NCBI RefSeq assembly: GCF_000473365.1
Contig: NZ_KI421517.1
Span: 889,363 to 953,362 of the forward strand
From: Adhaeribacter aquaticus DSM 16391
GTDB lineage: Bacteria; Bacteroidota; Bacteroidia; Cytophagales; Hymenobacteraceae
Length of the DNA: 64,000 bases
Direction of reading: 5' to 3'
In this document: in pieces, positions 25,302-33,872 of the stretch
How the letters are laid out: the number at the start of each line of letters is the position of its first letter
Numbering within the stretch: the stretch's first letter is position 1
Notes under the pieces: model-generated
The model's input: the letters and a program-made list of their open reading frames with translations, nothing else
Database searches by the model: none
Told to the model about the DNA's origin: nothing
Translations under genes and position numbers: made by a program

Positions 25302-25544
25302 TTAATTAGCCGATGGACTAAGGTTAACATTTTCTAATCCTTCGTTATTTTCCTCCAGCATTTGCTTTAGCTCATCCTCAATAGAGGTGTTTTCTAATAA
25401 AGCAAAATAAACAGCTTCATCACTCCCAATATTAGGATAGGCCATATTAGAAGATACTACTTTCCAGCCAGCCTGCGCCAATTCATTCAGGCTGGTTTCG
25501 AAAGACTCTGCACTTTGTAATTTTACTACTTTATATTTTTTCAT
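25302..25544 (-). CDS. Small DUF4177-like protein
   Basis: Starting at ATG 25544 the protein has 80 residues. KYKVVKLQSAESFETSLNEL, then AGWKVVSSNMA, matches the DUF4177 pattern (KYKVV...F...LNELG.EGWELV). An acidic, probably disordered C-terminal tail of about 25 residues follows. Function unknown; cytoplasmic. It faces the M28 peptidase gene tail to tail with a 3-base gap. Confidence 0.7.
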   Translation of the reverse strand: MKKYKVVKLQSAESFETSLNELAQAGWKVVSSNMAYPNIGSDEAVYFALLENTSIEDELKQMLEENNEGLENVNLSPSAN

Positions 25545-25607
25545 CACAGCTTGTACGAATACCGCGGGTAAGAATGTTCTCTATTTTTACCGGAGCGGAT
25601 ACCCCCC

Positions 25608-26495
25608 TTACCGCCGCTGGTTTTGAATCTGCCTTTTAAAAAAACTCCAGGCTTCCTCGTACACATCTATATCATTCGGATAATCGTGTTTGCCGCCATT
25701 TACTTTAAGTAAGGTTACTTCCGGGCTTCCTTTCTTTTTGTACGTATACTGTTCAATAGTTTTCCCATCGCCAAGATCTTTATCCGGCAAATTAGATTTT
25801 ATAGGATTACCTGTATAGCCAGCCAATTTTGCCCAATATTGTAAAGTATTCTCCGTAGACCGAACCTCGCCAAAGTTGACATTATTAGCAATAACTACGC
25901 CTCCCATATAGGGATTGATTTCATCGTTAGTCCCATTGATAATCATAACAGGTACCGGGATGTTTGCCTCGCCACAATCCAGGTTATCAGGCGTAGGTAA
26001 ATTGGCAATAATAGCTGTTATGGCTCTAAACTCCTGGGGCATAGTAAGAGCGAGTTTGTAAGTCATATGGCCGCCACCGGAAGTACCAATGGCAAAAACT
26101 TGTTTTTTATTTATCTGGTATTTGTCCTGAAAATAGGTAATCATGGCCGCGAAAAAAGCATTTTCATCTATATTCTCCTTGTTAGCTATTGACTGAGCTG
26201 TTCTCCGGCATTCATTCCAATATTTTTTGTATCCGTCCGGGTATACCAATAAAATATTCTCAGTTGCTGATTTTTGCTCTAGTTTAACCGCCTTATCCAT
26301 CATACTCATACCCGTACCACCCGAACCGTGTAATACAAAAATTAAACTTGCTCCTGATTTGGCTTGGCTAGGCTGGTTAAAATGAAAAGCCCGGTAATGA
26401 GTTCCAATTTTAACTGAATCAGAGATTATTGCGGCCTGGCTTTTTATGGCAAAGGCACTAAGTAATATTGTAATAGCAAGAGTGATTAGTTTCAT
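25608..26495 (-). CDS. Secreted PHB-depolymerase-like alpha/beta hydrolase
   Basis: The start at ATG 26495 gives 295 residues with a signal peptide (MKLITLAITILLSAFAIKSQ, cleavage near QA-A). The alpha/beta hydrolase signs are the oxyanion region FVLHGSGGTG, the nucleophile GTSGGGHMTY, and NGTNDEINPYMGG with the likely catalytic Asp. KVNGGKHDYPN carries the His. The layout follows the LpqC/PHB depolymerase (esterase PHB) family, which includes feruloyl and acetyl-xylan esterases. It probably removes acyl groups from plant polysaccharides or cleaves polyesters outside the cytoplasm; the substrate is open. Confidence 0.85.
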   Translation of the reverse strand: MKLITLAITILLSAFAIKSQAAIISDSVKIGTHYRAFHFNQPSQAKSGASLIFVLHGSGGTGMSMMDKAVKLEQKSATENILLVYPDGYKKYWNECRRTAQSIANKENIDENAFFAAMITYFQDKYQINKKQVFAIGTSGGGHMTYKLALTMPQEFRAITAIIANLPTPDNLDCGEANIPVPVMIINGTNDEINPYMGGVVIANNVNFGEVRSTENTLQYWAKLAGYTGNPIKSNLPDKDLGDGKTIEQYTYKKKGSPEVTLLKVNGGKHDYPNDIDVYEEAWSFFKRQIQNQRR

Positions 26496-26621
26496 GTGAG
26501 AATTTACCAAATAAGCTGGTTAAGTTGAAAATTTAAGATAATATCCAGAAGAATAAAATAACTGCAGCTGGTCTTATACGTTACTATACATAAGTATAAC
26601 GCAATTTAAGCACCAAGGACT

Positions 26622-26831
26622 ATGAATGATGATTTTGATAATAACGCAGCCGAGCTAAGAGCTCGGAGCAATTGGCAGGAAACTAAAGGGAAAATCCGGC
26701 AAGCATATGGCGACTTAACAGACGATGATCTGGAATACGCTCAAGGAACACAGGAAGAATGGTTTGGTAAAATCGGCAATAAGATAGGAAAAACCGCTCA
26801 GGATGTAAGAGCCTGGATTGCCGGACTATAA
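26622..26831 (+). CDS. CsbD family stress protein
   Basis: The 69-residue protein carries the CsbD core NWQETKGKIRQAYGDLTDDD, which matches W....G..K...G.LTDDDL, then LEYAQGTQEEWFGKIGNKIG. CsbD proteins are small, hydrophilic and helical and are induced by general stress (SigB-dependent in Bacillus). Their molecular action is unknown. The Bacteroidota copies usually have this length. Single gene with its own terminator. Confidence 0.9.
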   Translation: MNDDFDNNAAELRARSNWQETKGKIRQAYGDLTDDDLEYAQGTQEEWFGKIGNKIGKTAQDVRAWIAGL

Positions 26832-26852
26832 TTCTGTATAATTACCTTATTC

Positions 26853-26888
26853 AAAGCGGCACCTTAACTAGTTTTAGGGTGCCGCTTT
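26853..26888 (+). terminator. Terminator after csbD-like gene
   Basis: AAAGCGGCACC (26853-26863) pairs with GGTGCCGCTTT (26878-26888), followed by ATTTTGTT. It starts 21 bases after the stop and also lies beyond the stop of the convergent lipoprotein gene. Confidence 0.8.
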
Positions 26889-26911
26889 ATTTTGTTGAGA
26901 CTTTGCAATGG

Positions 26912-27409
26912 CTATTTAATTTGGGCTACTACAGCTTTCACTTCTTTGGCAAAAGCAGCTACATTGGCGGGCAAGTTCTTTTCATCCCGTTCGAGAAAAA
27001 TACGTTTTACCTGCCCATTATAAACAAATTCCAGCACTAATCCGCCTTGATCATAGGCATCTGGCGCACCATACACTTCCTGATTAGAAGTAAGCAATTC
27101 CGCAGGCAATTTATTAACCAACTTTTTAGCAACTTCATATTTAGCAGCCGGTAACGGTTCCGGATGAAAAGTAATAAGAGAACTGTTATCACCTACTCGT
27201 TTTATATTATCGGCTAATAATTTATTATCCTGAATTTTATAGACCGTAGCGCAGTCGCTCTCCAGCGGGCAAAACCCAAAATACTCTCCAAATACAAAAG
27301 AATTATTTAATTCATTGGTCTTTATTTCTGGTATAGCGGCATCCTTTTCTTCACAGGAAGAGAAGCTGACCAATAATAAAAGCGCCAGCATAAACTTTAA
27401 TGGTTTCAT
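26912..27409 (-). CDS. Putative lipoprotein of unknown function
   Basis: The 165-residue protein begins with a lipoprotein signal, MKPLKFMLALLLLVSFSSC, with the Cys at 19. The mature part contains FGFCPLESDCATVYKIQDNK, so it holds a C-x5-C pair that could form a disulfide. YGAPDAYDQGGLVLEFVYNG near residue 115 is a second recognisable stretch. I do not recognise a named domain. It follows the TIM-barrel gene on the same strand with a 64-base gap, so a two-gene operon is possible. Confidence 0.6.
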   Translation of the reverse strand: MKPLKFMLALLLLVSFSSCEEKDAAIPEIKTNELNNSFVFGEYFGFCPLESDCATVYKIQDNKLLADNIKRVGDNSSLITFHPEPLPAAKYEVAKKLVNKLPAELLTSNQEVYGAPDAYDQGGLVLEFVYNGQVKRIFLERDEKNLPANVAAFAKEVKAVVAQIK

Positions 27410-27473
27410 ATAATTAAGCTTTTAATGTTCTTAAATAAATGACCCAACTAGCAGTTTATTAGTTGCATAGCCT

Positions 27474-28412
27474 TTAAGAAATATTTCTGGTTATGGCTTT
27501 CATTTTAGCTAAAGCCGTTTGTGCCACCAGTAAAGCATCCTGGGCATAATAACTTTTATTAAATACTTCCAACGACAATATTACCGGCTTATCGGGATTT
27601 CGGATGGTTTGCAGAATACGCTGAATAGGCGCAACTCCATCTCCCGGATAAACCCGATCAGCGTCTGTAATACTAGCAGGTGACATATTGGTCAGGTAAT
27701 CGTTTATATGAAAAATTTCTATACCGGCTTTACCCACCAAAGGCAAACTATCGAGGCTGGAACCGCCCTTGTATAAATGATACACATCCAGCAATACTCT
27801 TGCAAACTTATGGCCGCTTTCGGCTGCTACATATAGTACGTCGCTCAGCCGGCTTAAATTTTGAGAAAAACCCCACATCTCTAAGTGTGGTACAACACCC
27901 GTTTTCTCTCCTAATTCCAGAATAACCCGATAGCGTTCAGCAGCCCGTTTTAGATCCAGTCCCGGATCTTGCGTGGCCCCCACAGGTGGCGCAGCCACCC
28001 GGTTGCAGCCAATCTGGGCGAGCATTTCCATTTCGCGTTGCATTTGTGTTACGCCTTTATTGCGGGTAGCCTCATCATCCACTATCCATTGCGCAAATCC
28101 TATGGCATTTTCAATTGTCAGTCCTAAATCAGTTATGCGTTTACGGGCACTGGTAAGGCTACCACCATTATCCAGGTAGGTCTGCAACGAGTTCATCCAG
28201 ATTTCTACCGACCGGAAGCCAGCTTTGGCAGCAATTTCTAATTCCTTAATAAAACCTAACTTCTGGCCCTGAATAGTGCTCATGTTTAAGCAAAGGGTAA
28301 AGGCCGGCTTGGGTACTGCCTTAGCCATACTAACGGTTGGTATTGCCGCAAGGCCCGCCACAGCTCCTAATAATTTTATGGTATCGCGACGGTTTTTTAA
28401 AGGATTGGACAT
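27474..28412 (-). CDS. Sugar phosphate isomerase/epimerase-like TIM-barrel protein with Tat signal
   Basis: The 312-residue protein starts with a Tat-like signal (NRRDTIKLLGAVAGLAAIP), which suggests folded export, perhaps with a bound metal. The xylose-isomerase-like barrel shows KAGFRSVEIWMNSLQTYL, GVVPHLEMWGFSQN, RVLLDVYHLYKGGS, IFHINDYLT and VILSLEVFNKSYY. These strand ends carry the acidic and His metal ligands usual in the family. Substrates vary from sugars to inositols and cannot be inferred. The downstream lipoprotein on the same strand may be co-transcribed. Confidence 0.82.
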   Translation of the reverse strand: MSNPLKNRRDTIKLLGAVAGLAAIPTVSMAKAVPKPAFTLCLNMSTIQGQKLGFIKELEIAAKAGFRSVEIWMNSLQTYLDNGGSLTSARKRITDLGLTIENAIGFAQWIVDDEATRNKGVTQMQREMEMLAQIGCNRVAAPPVGATQDPGLDLKRAAERYRVILELGEKTGVVPHLEMWGFSQNLSRLSDVLYVAAESGHKFARVLLDVYHLYKGGSSLDSLPLVGKAGIEIFHINDYLTNMSPASITDADRVYPGDGVAPIQRILQTIRNPDKPVILSLEVFNKSYYAQDALLVAQTALAKMKAITRNIS

Positions 28413-28534
28413 GAGTTTATACTGGAAATAATTTAGTGATGGAAATTATAAATAGGGTAATTTGAAGAGGAAGCGGTTGAGCTGTTTTGAGAAGTCTTAC
28501 CTAAGGTAAAACATCACCATTTAATAGGACAATC

Positions 28535-28945
28535 TTAGCGCTTGCTCTTCATGGCCGGGATCACTTTGATGCCTTCTGTCCCTACTAACTTTTTATATTC
28601 TTCAGATTCCATTGGGTAAATGGCAATTTTTCCTTCTTCATTGTAATGGGCTCCCCAACCGTATCTTTTTGTTAGCGACGATGCCCGCATACAAGGATGC
28701 CCTTTGGAGAACAATTCTTGTTTTATCTTTTCTGAATCTCTTGCTAAAACCTCTACCGGAATTTCTTTTTGCCGCACATATACCTGATAAACTAATTCTT
28801 CGTGATTGTAGGCATAAGGCTTTTCCAGAAGAAGCTCGTACTGAAATACATGTATTGGTTTAGTTTTCATTTTGGCTACCGGAATTTCACTTTTATTTAC
28901 CGGACAATCGGCGGCTACTTTAATTAAGGTATCGGTGTAACTCAT
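28535..28945 (-). CDS. DUF6157 family protein
   Basis: The 136-residue cytoplasmic protein has the family landmarks DTLIKVAADCPVNKSEIP, the strand VFQYELLLEKPYAYNHEELV, FSKGHPCMRASSLTKRYGWG and EGKIAIYPMESEEY. The conserved GHPC(M/L)R(A/S)S..(K/T)(K/R)YGWG segment is the strongest sign. The function of this family is not established. It has no signal peptide or membrane segment. Monocistronic. Confidence 0.75.
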   Translation of the reverse strand: MSYTDTLIKVAADCPVNKSEIPVAKMKTKPIHVFQYELLLEKPYAYNHEELVYQVYVRQKEIPVEVLARDSEKIKQELFSKGHPCMRASSLTKRYGWGAHYNEEGKIAIYPMESEEYKKLVGTEGIKVIPAMKSKR

Positions 28946-29072
28946 GTGGTATAGCTCAAAAAGTATATGCTAAATGTAACCGATCCACCCCAAAATAAAA
29001 AGAACAGGCAGCATATAAGGCTTAATAAATATTATTTCTCCCCGGCTTCTATTCTTAATGGATGCAAGATAA

Positions 29073-29108
29073 AAAGAGCTTCATTAGCCCTGGCTAATGA
29101 AGCTCTTT
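29073..29108 (-). terminator. Terminator after the DJ-1/PfpI gene
   Basis: AAAGAGCTTCATTAGCC (29073-29089) pairs perfectly with GGCTAATGAAGCTCTTT (29092-29108), a 17-bp stem with a 2-base spacer. It lies 20 bases after the stop (29129). Confidence 0.85.
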
Positions 29109-29128
29109 AGCATTTTAAAAATTCCGTC

Positions 29129-29809
29129 TTATTTCTGCAGCATTTTTAATAGGGCTTCCGCAGCCGGCTCTGAGGAGGCCGGATTTTGACCGGTTATCAA
29201 TAAACCATCTGTCACTACATACGGAGCCCAATCTTCGGCTTTACTGTACTCCCCACCCAATTCTTTTAGTTTATCTTCTACCAGAAAAGGCACAATATCT
29301 GTTAACTGCACAGCGGCTTCTTCGGAATTAGTAAAGCCCGCTACTTTTTTACCTTTTACCAATGAGCTTCCATCGGGTGCTTTTGCTTTTGCTAACACGG
29401 CTGGTCCATGACAAACAGCCGCTACCGGTTTATTTTGCTTGTAGAACGTTTCGATCAAATTGATAGAATTCCGGTCACTGGTTAAATCCCAAAGCGGGCC
29501 ATGGCCACCCGGATAAAAAACAGCATCATAATCATCTGCCTTTACCTGGCTCAGTTTTTTAGTTTGGCTCAACTTCTCCTGTAATGCAGAGTCATTGTAA
29601 TACCGCTTGGTCGCTTCTGTTTGGGCATCTGGTTCTTCACTTTTCGGATCTATCGGAGGTTGCCCGCCTTTAGGCGAAGCCAGGGTAACGTCTACTCCTT
29701 CATCTGCTAATTTATAATAGGGCGCAGCAAACTCTTCTATCCAAAAACCTGTTTTTTTACCAGTACTACCTAATTCATCATGAGATGTTAAAACAAAAAG
29801 TACTTTCAT
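29129..29809 (-). CDS. Type 1 glutamine amidotransferase-like (DJ-1/PfpI, Hsp31-type) protein
   Basis: The 226-residue protein carries the nucleophile elbow AAVCHGPAVL (Cys near 131) and the acid residue in WIEEFAAPYYKLADEGVDV. YDAVFYPGGHGPLWDL precedes it. The GGHGP...D and E-E-x-x-x-P patterns match the Hsp31/class I glyoxalase III subgroup, which detoxifies methylglyoxal and may repair glycated proteins. It lacks a signal peptide and is cytoplasmic. Single gene. Confidence 0.9.
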   Translation of the reverse strand: MKVLFVLTSHDELGSTGKKTGFWIEEFAAPYYKLADEGVDVTLASPKGGQPPIDPKSEEPDAQTEATKRYYNDSALQEKLSQTKKLSQVKADDYDAVFYPGGHGPLWDLTSDRNSINLIETFYKQNKPVAAVCHGPAVLAKAKAPDGSSLVKGKKVAGFTNSEEAAVQLTDIVPFLVEDKLKELGGEYSKAEDWAPYVVTDGLLITGQNPASSEPAAEALLKMLQK

Positions 29810-29982
29810 AATTTTATCAAATTTTAATCCTATACTTCTCTTCTTACGCGGCGCTAATAAAGGATGGTTGTGGTTGCAGCAACATAGCTGGTATTAATAA
29901 GTTATTGGTAAAGAAAACTTTTAACCTGAGCAAGTAGCCAAAAAGTACCAGTTCCTTACTTTTTCCTTGACCAGCAACCTTT

Positions 29983-31074
29983 TTACTTCCACTTTCTTAT
30001 TAAATACAGGTAAGGCGCCAGTAAATGGTGTGCAAATACATTCTCTTCATCATTAGGATAAATTTTCCGGTACTCTTCGTCGGCCAGTAATACAATAAAA
30101 TTACCTGCGCGGGCATAATTGCTGGTGTTAGCATAAACAGGTGGCACAAACTCCGGCAGTTGCTTCTTTACAAATTTGGCTGCAAAACCACCCAGGTATT
30201 TCTGGTATTTGCGAAGTGCTTTCTTAGTTGGTTTATCCAGCTGATTAAAGCCAAAACTAAACAAAATATTACGCGGGAATTTTTGTCTCTTTATTATACC
30301 GGGAGCATTTTTAAAAGGATTGTTTGGGCTAAAATCATTCAATGTCTGAATGGTAACCGGTGTTTCGGGTACCCAATCGGCGGAATTTACTATGTTATAA
30401 GCCCATCCATTAGCGGTGGCTGCTTCATATTCGTAAGCATAAAATAAATTGCCGGGTTTGGGTGCCGCAATACAATAGGTTTTAAATTGTAGGTTGGGGC
30501 TAATACTGCCATTTTTTTGTAAACTCTTTACATAGGAAGTAAGCAAATACGCTATGGCTCCACCCTGGCTATGCCCCACAATATAAAAATCTTTTACTCC
30601 CAGACGAACACAGGAATCTATCTTGGCTTTGATATCCCGGGAGAGGGCAGCGGTTGCCACTAACCAGCCCACATGCACGGCCGCCTGCGGATTTTCAGCA
30701 AGGCTATAAGTAAAGGTAAAATCTTTGGATAGCTGTAACTGGCCTTTGGCCGGCACCATGGCCGCATAAAAGTTACCCAGCCAGCTAATATTATTACGCA
30801 CTGTTCCTCTTATGCTAATGGCAGCCACTGAATCGGGAGTCAGCCACAAATCCCACCGGTTTTCCAGGCCCAGCACGGGCGACCTGTATATTCTTTTAAA
30901 TTTTTGGGGTACCGGAATATTCCTATAGCGTGTGGTATCGAGTTGCCGCGCCGAAATATACAGCATTTCCAGAAATTCAGTTTTGTTAAACCCGGGCTTC
31001 AGTTTTTGCCCAAAACAACCCGGGGCAGAATAAAATAAGCAGATTAGTAAAATTAATAAAACAGGTTTCTTCAT
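29983..31074 (-). CDS. Exported class 3 lipase-family protein
   Basis: From ATG 31074 the protein has 363 residues with a signal peptide ending near FG-Q (MKKPVLLILLICLFYSAPGC). A Cys at 20 could alternatively be lipidated. The lipase core contains AAISIRGTVRNNISWLGNFY (oxyanion region), FYIVGHSQGGAIAYLL (nucleophile Ser) and SADWVPETP (catalytic Asp region), as in class 3 triacylglycerol lipases (fungal type). The terminal His may be the DEEYRKIYP..E..FAHHL region. It probably hydrolyses lipids in the periplasm or outside. Confidence 0.85.
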   Translation of the reverse strand: MKKPVLLILLICLFYSAPGCFGQKLKPGFNKTEFLEMLYISARQLDTTRYRNIPVPQKFKRIYRSPVLGLENRWDLWLTPDSVAAISIRGTVRNNISWLGNFYAAMVPAKGQLQLSKDFTFTYSLAENPQAAVHVGWLVATAALSRDIKAKIDSCVRLGVKDFYIVGHSQGGAIAYLLTSYVKSLQKNGSISPNLQFKTYCIAAPKPGNLFYAYEYEAATANGWAYNIVNSADWVPETPVTIQTLNDFSPNNPFKNAPGIIKRQKFPRNILFSFGFNQLDKPTKKALRKYQKYLGGFAAKFVKKQLPEFVPPVYANTSNYARAGNFIVLLADEEYRKIYPNDEENVFAHHLLAPYLYLIRKWK

Positions 31075-31140
31075 GTAAATTGTTTTCACCAATGCTTACA
31101 TACGGCAGCTTTAAATTTTATTTTAACAAATTCTTATAAG

Positions 31141-31156
31141 GTGTTAAGCTTAACAC
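31141..31156 (-). promoter_or_regulatory. 16-bp perfect palindrome upstream of the lipase gene
   Basis: GTGTTAAGCTTAACAC is a perfect palindrome 67 bases ahead of the lipase start, just outside the neighbouring terminator. It has the form of a dimeric-regulator operator. No regulator gene is close by. Confidence 0.4.
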
Positions 31157-31162
31157 ATAATA

Positions 31163-31198
31163 AAAGCTTCCGCTACTATTATTAGCAACGGAAGCTTT
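31163..31198 (-). terminator. Terminator after the sugar dehydrogenase gene
   Basis: AAAGCTTCCG (31163-31172) and CGGAAGCTTT (31189-31198) form a 10-bp stem. The minus strand continues with TTATTATG. It lies 28 bases after the stop at 31226. Confidence 0.75.
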
Positions 31199-31225
31199 CC
31201 ATAGTTTTTAATATGGTCCTGCTTT

Positions 31226-32578
31226 CTATTTCTGAGCACTTACCCGCCAGATCGTATTACTGGCATCATCGGCTACCAGCATGGCACCATCTGGTAAAAC
31301 GGCAAGGCCCACCGGGCGGCCGTACACTTCACCTTTTTCTTTGTCAGAAATAAACCCAGTTAAGAAATCCTGGGGATTGCCTGTAGGTTTCCCATTGTCA
31401 AACGGCACAAAAACAACCTTATAACCTACCAAATCAGAGCTATTCCAGGAGCCATGCTGGCCGATAAAAGCACCATTCTGATATTGGGCCGGGAAGGCCT
31501 TTCCTTTATAAAAAGTAAAGCCCAAGGAAGCTGTATGTGAGCCCAGGGCCACCTCCGGCACAATAGTTTTTTTCACTAATTCAGGCTTTTGTCCGGCCAG
31601 GCGCGGGTCTTCGTGCTGACCAAAATATGCATAGGGCCAACCGTAAAAACCACCTTCCCGCACACTGGTTAAATAATCAGGCACTAAGTTATCGCCAATA
31701 CCATCGCGTTCGTTTACAGCTGTCCACAAGGTATTGGTGCCTGGTGCCCAATCCATTGGTACCGGGTTGCGGAGGCCTTCGGCATAAATGCGTTCACCGG
31801 AGCCATCCGGGTTTACCTCCAGAATGGCGGCCCGCCGCACTTCGTGCTCCATGCCGTTTTCCCCCACATTGCTACCCGAACCTACCGATATATATATTTT
31901 AGAACCATCAGCGTTGGCTATAATATTGCGGGTCCAGTGGTTGTTATAGCCGCCAGCTGGTAAGCTGACAATTTTTTGGCCCTTACCAGTAATATTGGTC
32001 TGGCCAGGTTTATAAGGATAACGTAAAAGGCCATCAGTATTGGCAACATAGAAATAATTGCCGAGTACCAACATGCCAAATGGTTGGTTGAGGTCTTTCA
32101 AGAAAACTTTCTTTACCTCTGGTTTTCCATCTTTATCAGCATCCCGGAACAGAGTAACGCGGTTGGCGCTATTACCTAAATTTTGTGACTTATCTTTTCC
32201 GGTGGCTATCGCCTTGGCCTTGTCTATAGGGTCCGGTTCGGTATTGGCTTCAGATACAAATATATCTCCATTAGGGGCAACATAAATCCAGCGGGGATTA
32301 TCCAGTCCATCAGCAAATTTGGTAACAGCGAAACCAGCCGGGGCAACCGGTGTTTGGCCATCGGGCCAGCCAATTACATTGCTATACTTTTTTACCTCAT
32401 GCGTTGTGTCGGGTTCGGGCAAAGGAATATTATTTCCCATACCATACTGGTTTATTTTTTCGGTGGTAGTTTGTGCCGAAGAAGCTTTTGTTGCATCATT
32501 TTTCTGATTTGAATTGTTGCAACCGAACAGGGTACCCGCTAAGAAAAGCCCTAGCCAGTAAAAATCCTTAGTTTTCAT
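31226..32578 (-). CDS. PQQ-type sugar (sorbosone/glucose) dehydrogenase lipoprotein
   Basis: The 450-residue protein has a lipoprotein signal with the Cys at 20 (AGTLFGC). A six-bladed beta-propeller of the GDH-B/sorbosone dehydrogenase family follows. It shows AVTKFADGLDNPRWIYVAPN, GDIFVSEANTEPD, NQPFGMLVLGNYFYVA, GLRNPVPMDWAP, TLWTAVNERDGIGD, and FIGQHGSWNSS near the end. This family oxidises aldoses or related compounds with PQQ and hands electrons to the respiratory chain. Many Bacteroidota members carry the fold without proven PQQ use. The cofactor must come from elsewhere because no pqq genes are here. Confidence 0.85.
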   Translation of the reverse strand: MKTKDFYWLGLFLAGTLFGCNNSNQKNDATKASSAQTTTEKINQYGMGNNIPLPEPDTTHEVKKYSNVIGWPDGQTPVAPAGFAVTKFADGLDNPRWIYVAPNGDIFVSEANTEPDPIDKAKAIATGKDKSQNLGNSANRVTLFRDADKDGKPEVKKVFLKDLNQPFGMLVLGNYFYVANTDGLLRYPYKPGQTNITGKGQKIVSLPAGGYNNHWTRNIIANADGSKIYISVGSGSNVGENGMEHEVRRAAILEVNPDGSGERIYAEGLRNPVPMDWAPGTNTLWTAVNERDGIGDNLVPDYLTSVREGGFYGWPYAYFGQHEDPRLAGQKPELVKKTIVPEVALGSHTASLGFTFYKGKAFPAQYQNGAFIGQHGSWNSSDLVGYKVVFVPFDNGKPTGNPQDFLTGFISDKEKGEVYGRPVGLAVLPDGAMLVADDASNTIWRVSAQK

Positions 32579-32695
32579 AGTTCGTATTTTAGCGCGTTTT
32601 ATTTAAAAGCGTCTATACGAACCTACCAACACAATGGCTCAATATTACCATACTATCCCATGTATCCCAAACTTGTTTCTGTGCTTCAGATACAT

Positions 32696-33775
32696 TTATG
32701 GTTTTGGGTTTTTAGCCCTTAACTCCTCCCGTACGAGTAATCCAGAAGGTGTTATTTGTGCATCAGTCCAGCCACCGGTAGGGCTGGCATTAGGTCTAAG
32801 GGCGGCCGTAGCTTCTACTTTATCCGCAAGAGACCAGTTAGCCCAGGATATTTTATTATCGTCCAGGAACTTCCACCAGGTTTTGGTTTCGGTTACATCT
32901 AGGTTCCCATCGCCGCTGGCTTCGGCAGTACCATATTCCGTAACCATTAACGCTACCCCTCTGTTTAATGCTTGTGTTGCTTTATCGCGTAACCCTTGTT
33001 TGTGGGTAGCAGCATAATAGTGTAACGTATAGGCAATGTTTACACCAGCTATCGGATTATTGGCGGCTTCGGCTACTTCCTGTGACCAGTTTCGGGTACC
33101 TACCACCACAATATTGTCTGGATCGTGCTGCCGGATAGCTGCAATTACGGCTTCCGCATAAGGTTTTATAACGCCACTCCAAGACACATTTAAAGGCTCA
33201 TTATAAATTTCGTAAATCACATTCGGTTTGTCGCCATACTTTTTAGCCATCTCGGCAAAAAAGGTTTTGGCCTCTTCCCGGTAATCCTCCGCATGGTGCG
33301 AATGCCAGTCAATAATAACATATAAACCATTGGCAATAGCCGCATCTACCACGGTTATAACTTTTTGTTTTTCTACTTCTGGCTTTCTCAGGTAACCTTC
33401 TCCATCATCCACGGCCATAGAAGCCCGCACCAGCGTACAACGCCAATCCTTTTTTAGCCATTCTACTGTTTCTGCGGTGTAGTATTTGCCAATCCACTGG
33501 CTCCAAAAAAACGACATGCCCCGTAACTGGACTGGTGTATTATCTTTTCCAACAATTTTGTTACCATTTACTTTTAAAGCGCCATAGGCTTCCACTGCAT
33601 TAGCAATAGATGGATTAGGATTAGGGGTAACCGGCGTAGTGGGAGTTGGTGTGCCGCCTGAAGCATTTTTAGGCGCTGGTGCATCTTCTTTTTTATCGGG
33701 CTTACAAGCCAAACTCAAACATAAAAACAAAACCGGCCATCTAAAATAAGATGCCATGCTGGATAAGTAATTCAT
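32696..33775 (-). CDS. Glycoside hydrolase family 5 lipoprotein (cellulase-like)
   Basis: The 359-residue protein has a lipoprotein signal with Cys 24 (LFLCLSLAC), then a Pro/Thr/Asn-rich linker up to about 55. The GH5 TIM barrel contains LRGMSFFWSQW, the acid/base Glu in VIYEIYNEPLNVSW, IVVGTRNWSQEV, YTLHYYAATHK and the nucleophile Glu in LMVTEYGTAEASGDGN. This is the classic endoglucanase (GH5_2 type) set. It likely hydrolyses beta-1,4-glucan or mannan at the cell surface. It is not in a SusCD locus. Confidence 0.9.
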   Translation of the reverse strand: MNYLSSMASYFRWPVLFLCLSLACKPDKKEDAPAPKNASGGTPTPTTPVTPNPNPSIANAVEAYGALKVNGNKIVGKDNTPVQLRGMSFFWSQWIGKYYTAETVEWLKKDWRCTLVRASMAVDDGEGYLRKPEVEKQKVITVVDAAIANGLYVIIDWHSHHAEDYREEAKTFFAEMAKKYGDKPNVIYEIYNEPLNVSWSGVIKPYAEAVIAAIRQHDPDNIVVVGTRNWSQEVAEAANNPIAGVNIAYTLHYYAATHKQGLRDKATQALNRGVALMVTEYGTAEASGDGNLDVTETKTWWKFLDDNKISWANWSLADKVEATAALRPNASPTGGWTDAQITPSGLLVREELRAKNPKP

Positions 33776-33872
33776 TTTTTTGTGGTGTAGGTGGGAATAA
33801 ATAAGACCAGGTAAATATACCAGATCCAGAAAAACTTGAGCAATTAGTTTCTAAACTAAAAGAAATAATCAA

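Noticed and set aside
31627-31902. Plus-strand frame inside the sugar dehydrogenase gene
   Set aside because: It is antisense to a conserved propeller with no start signals of its own.
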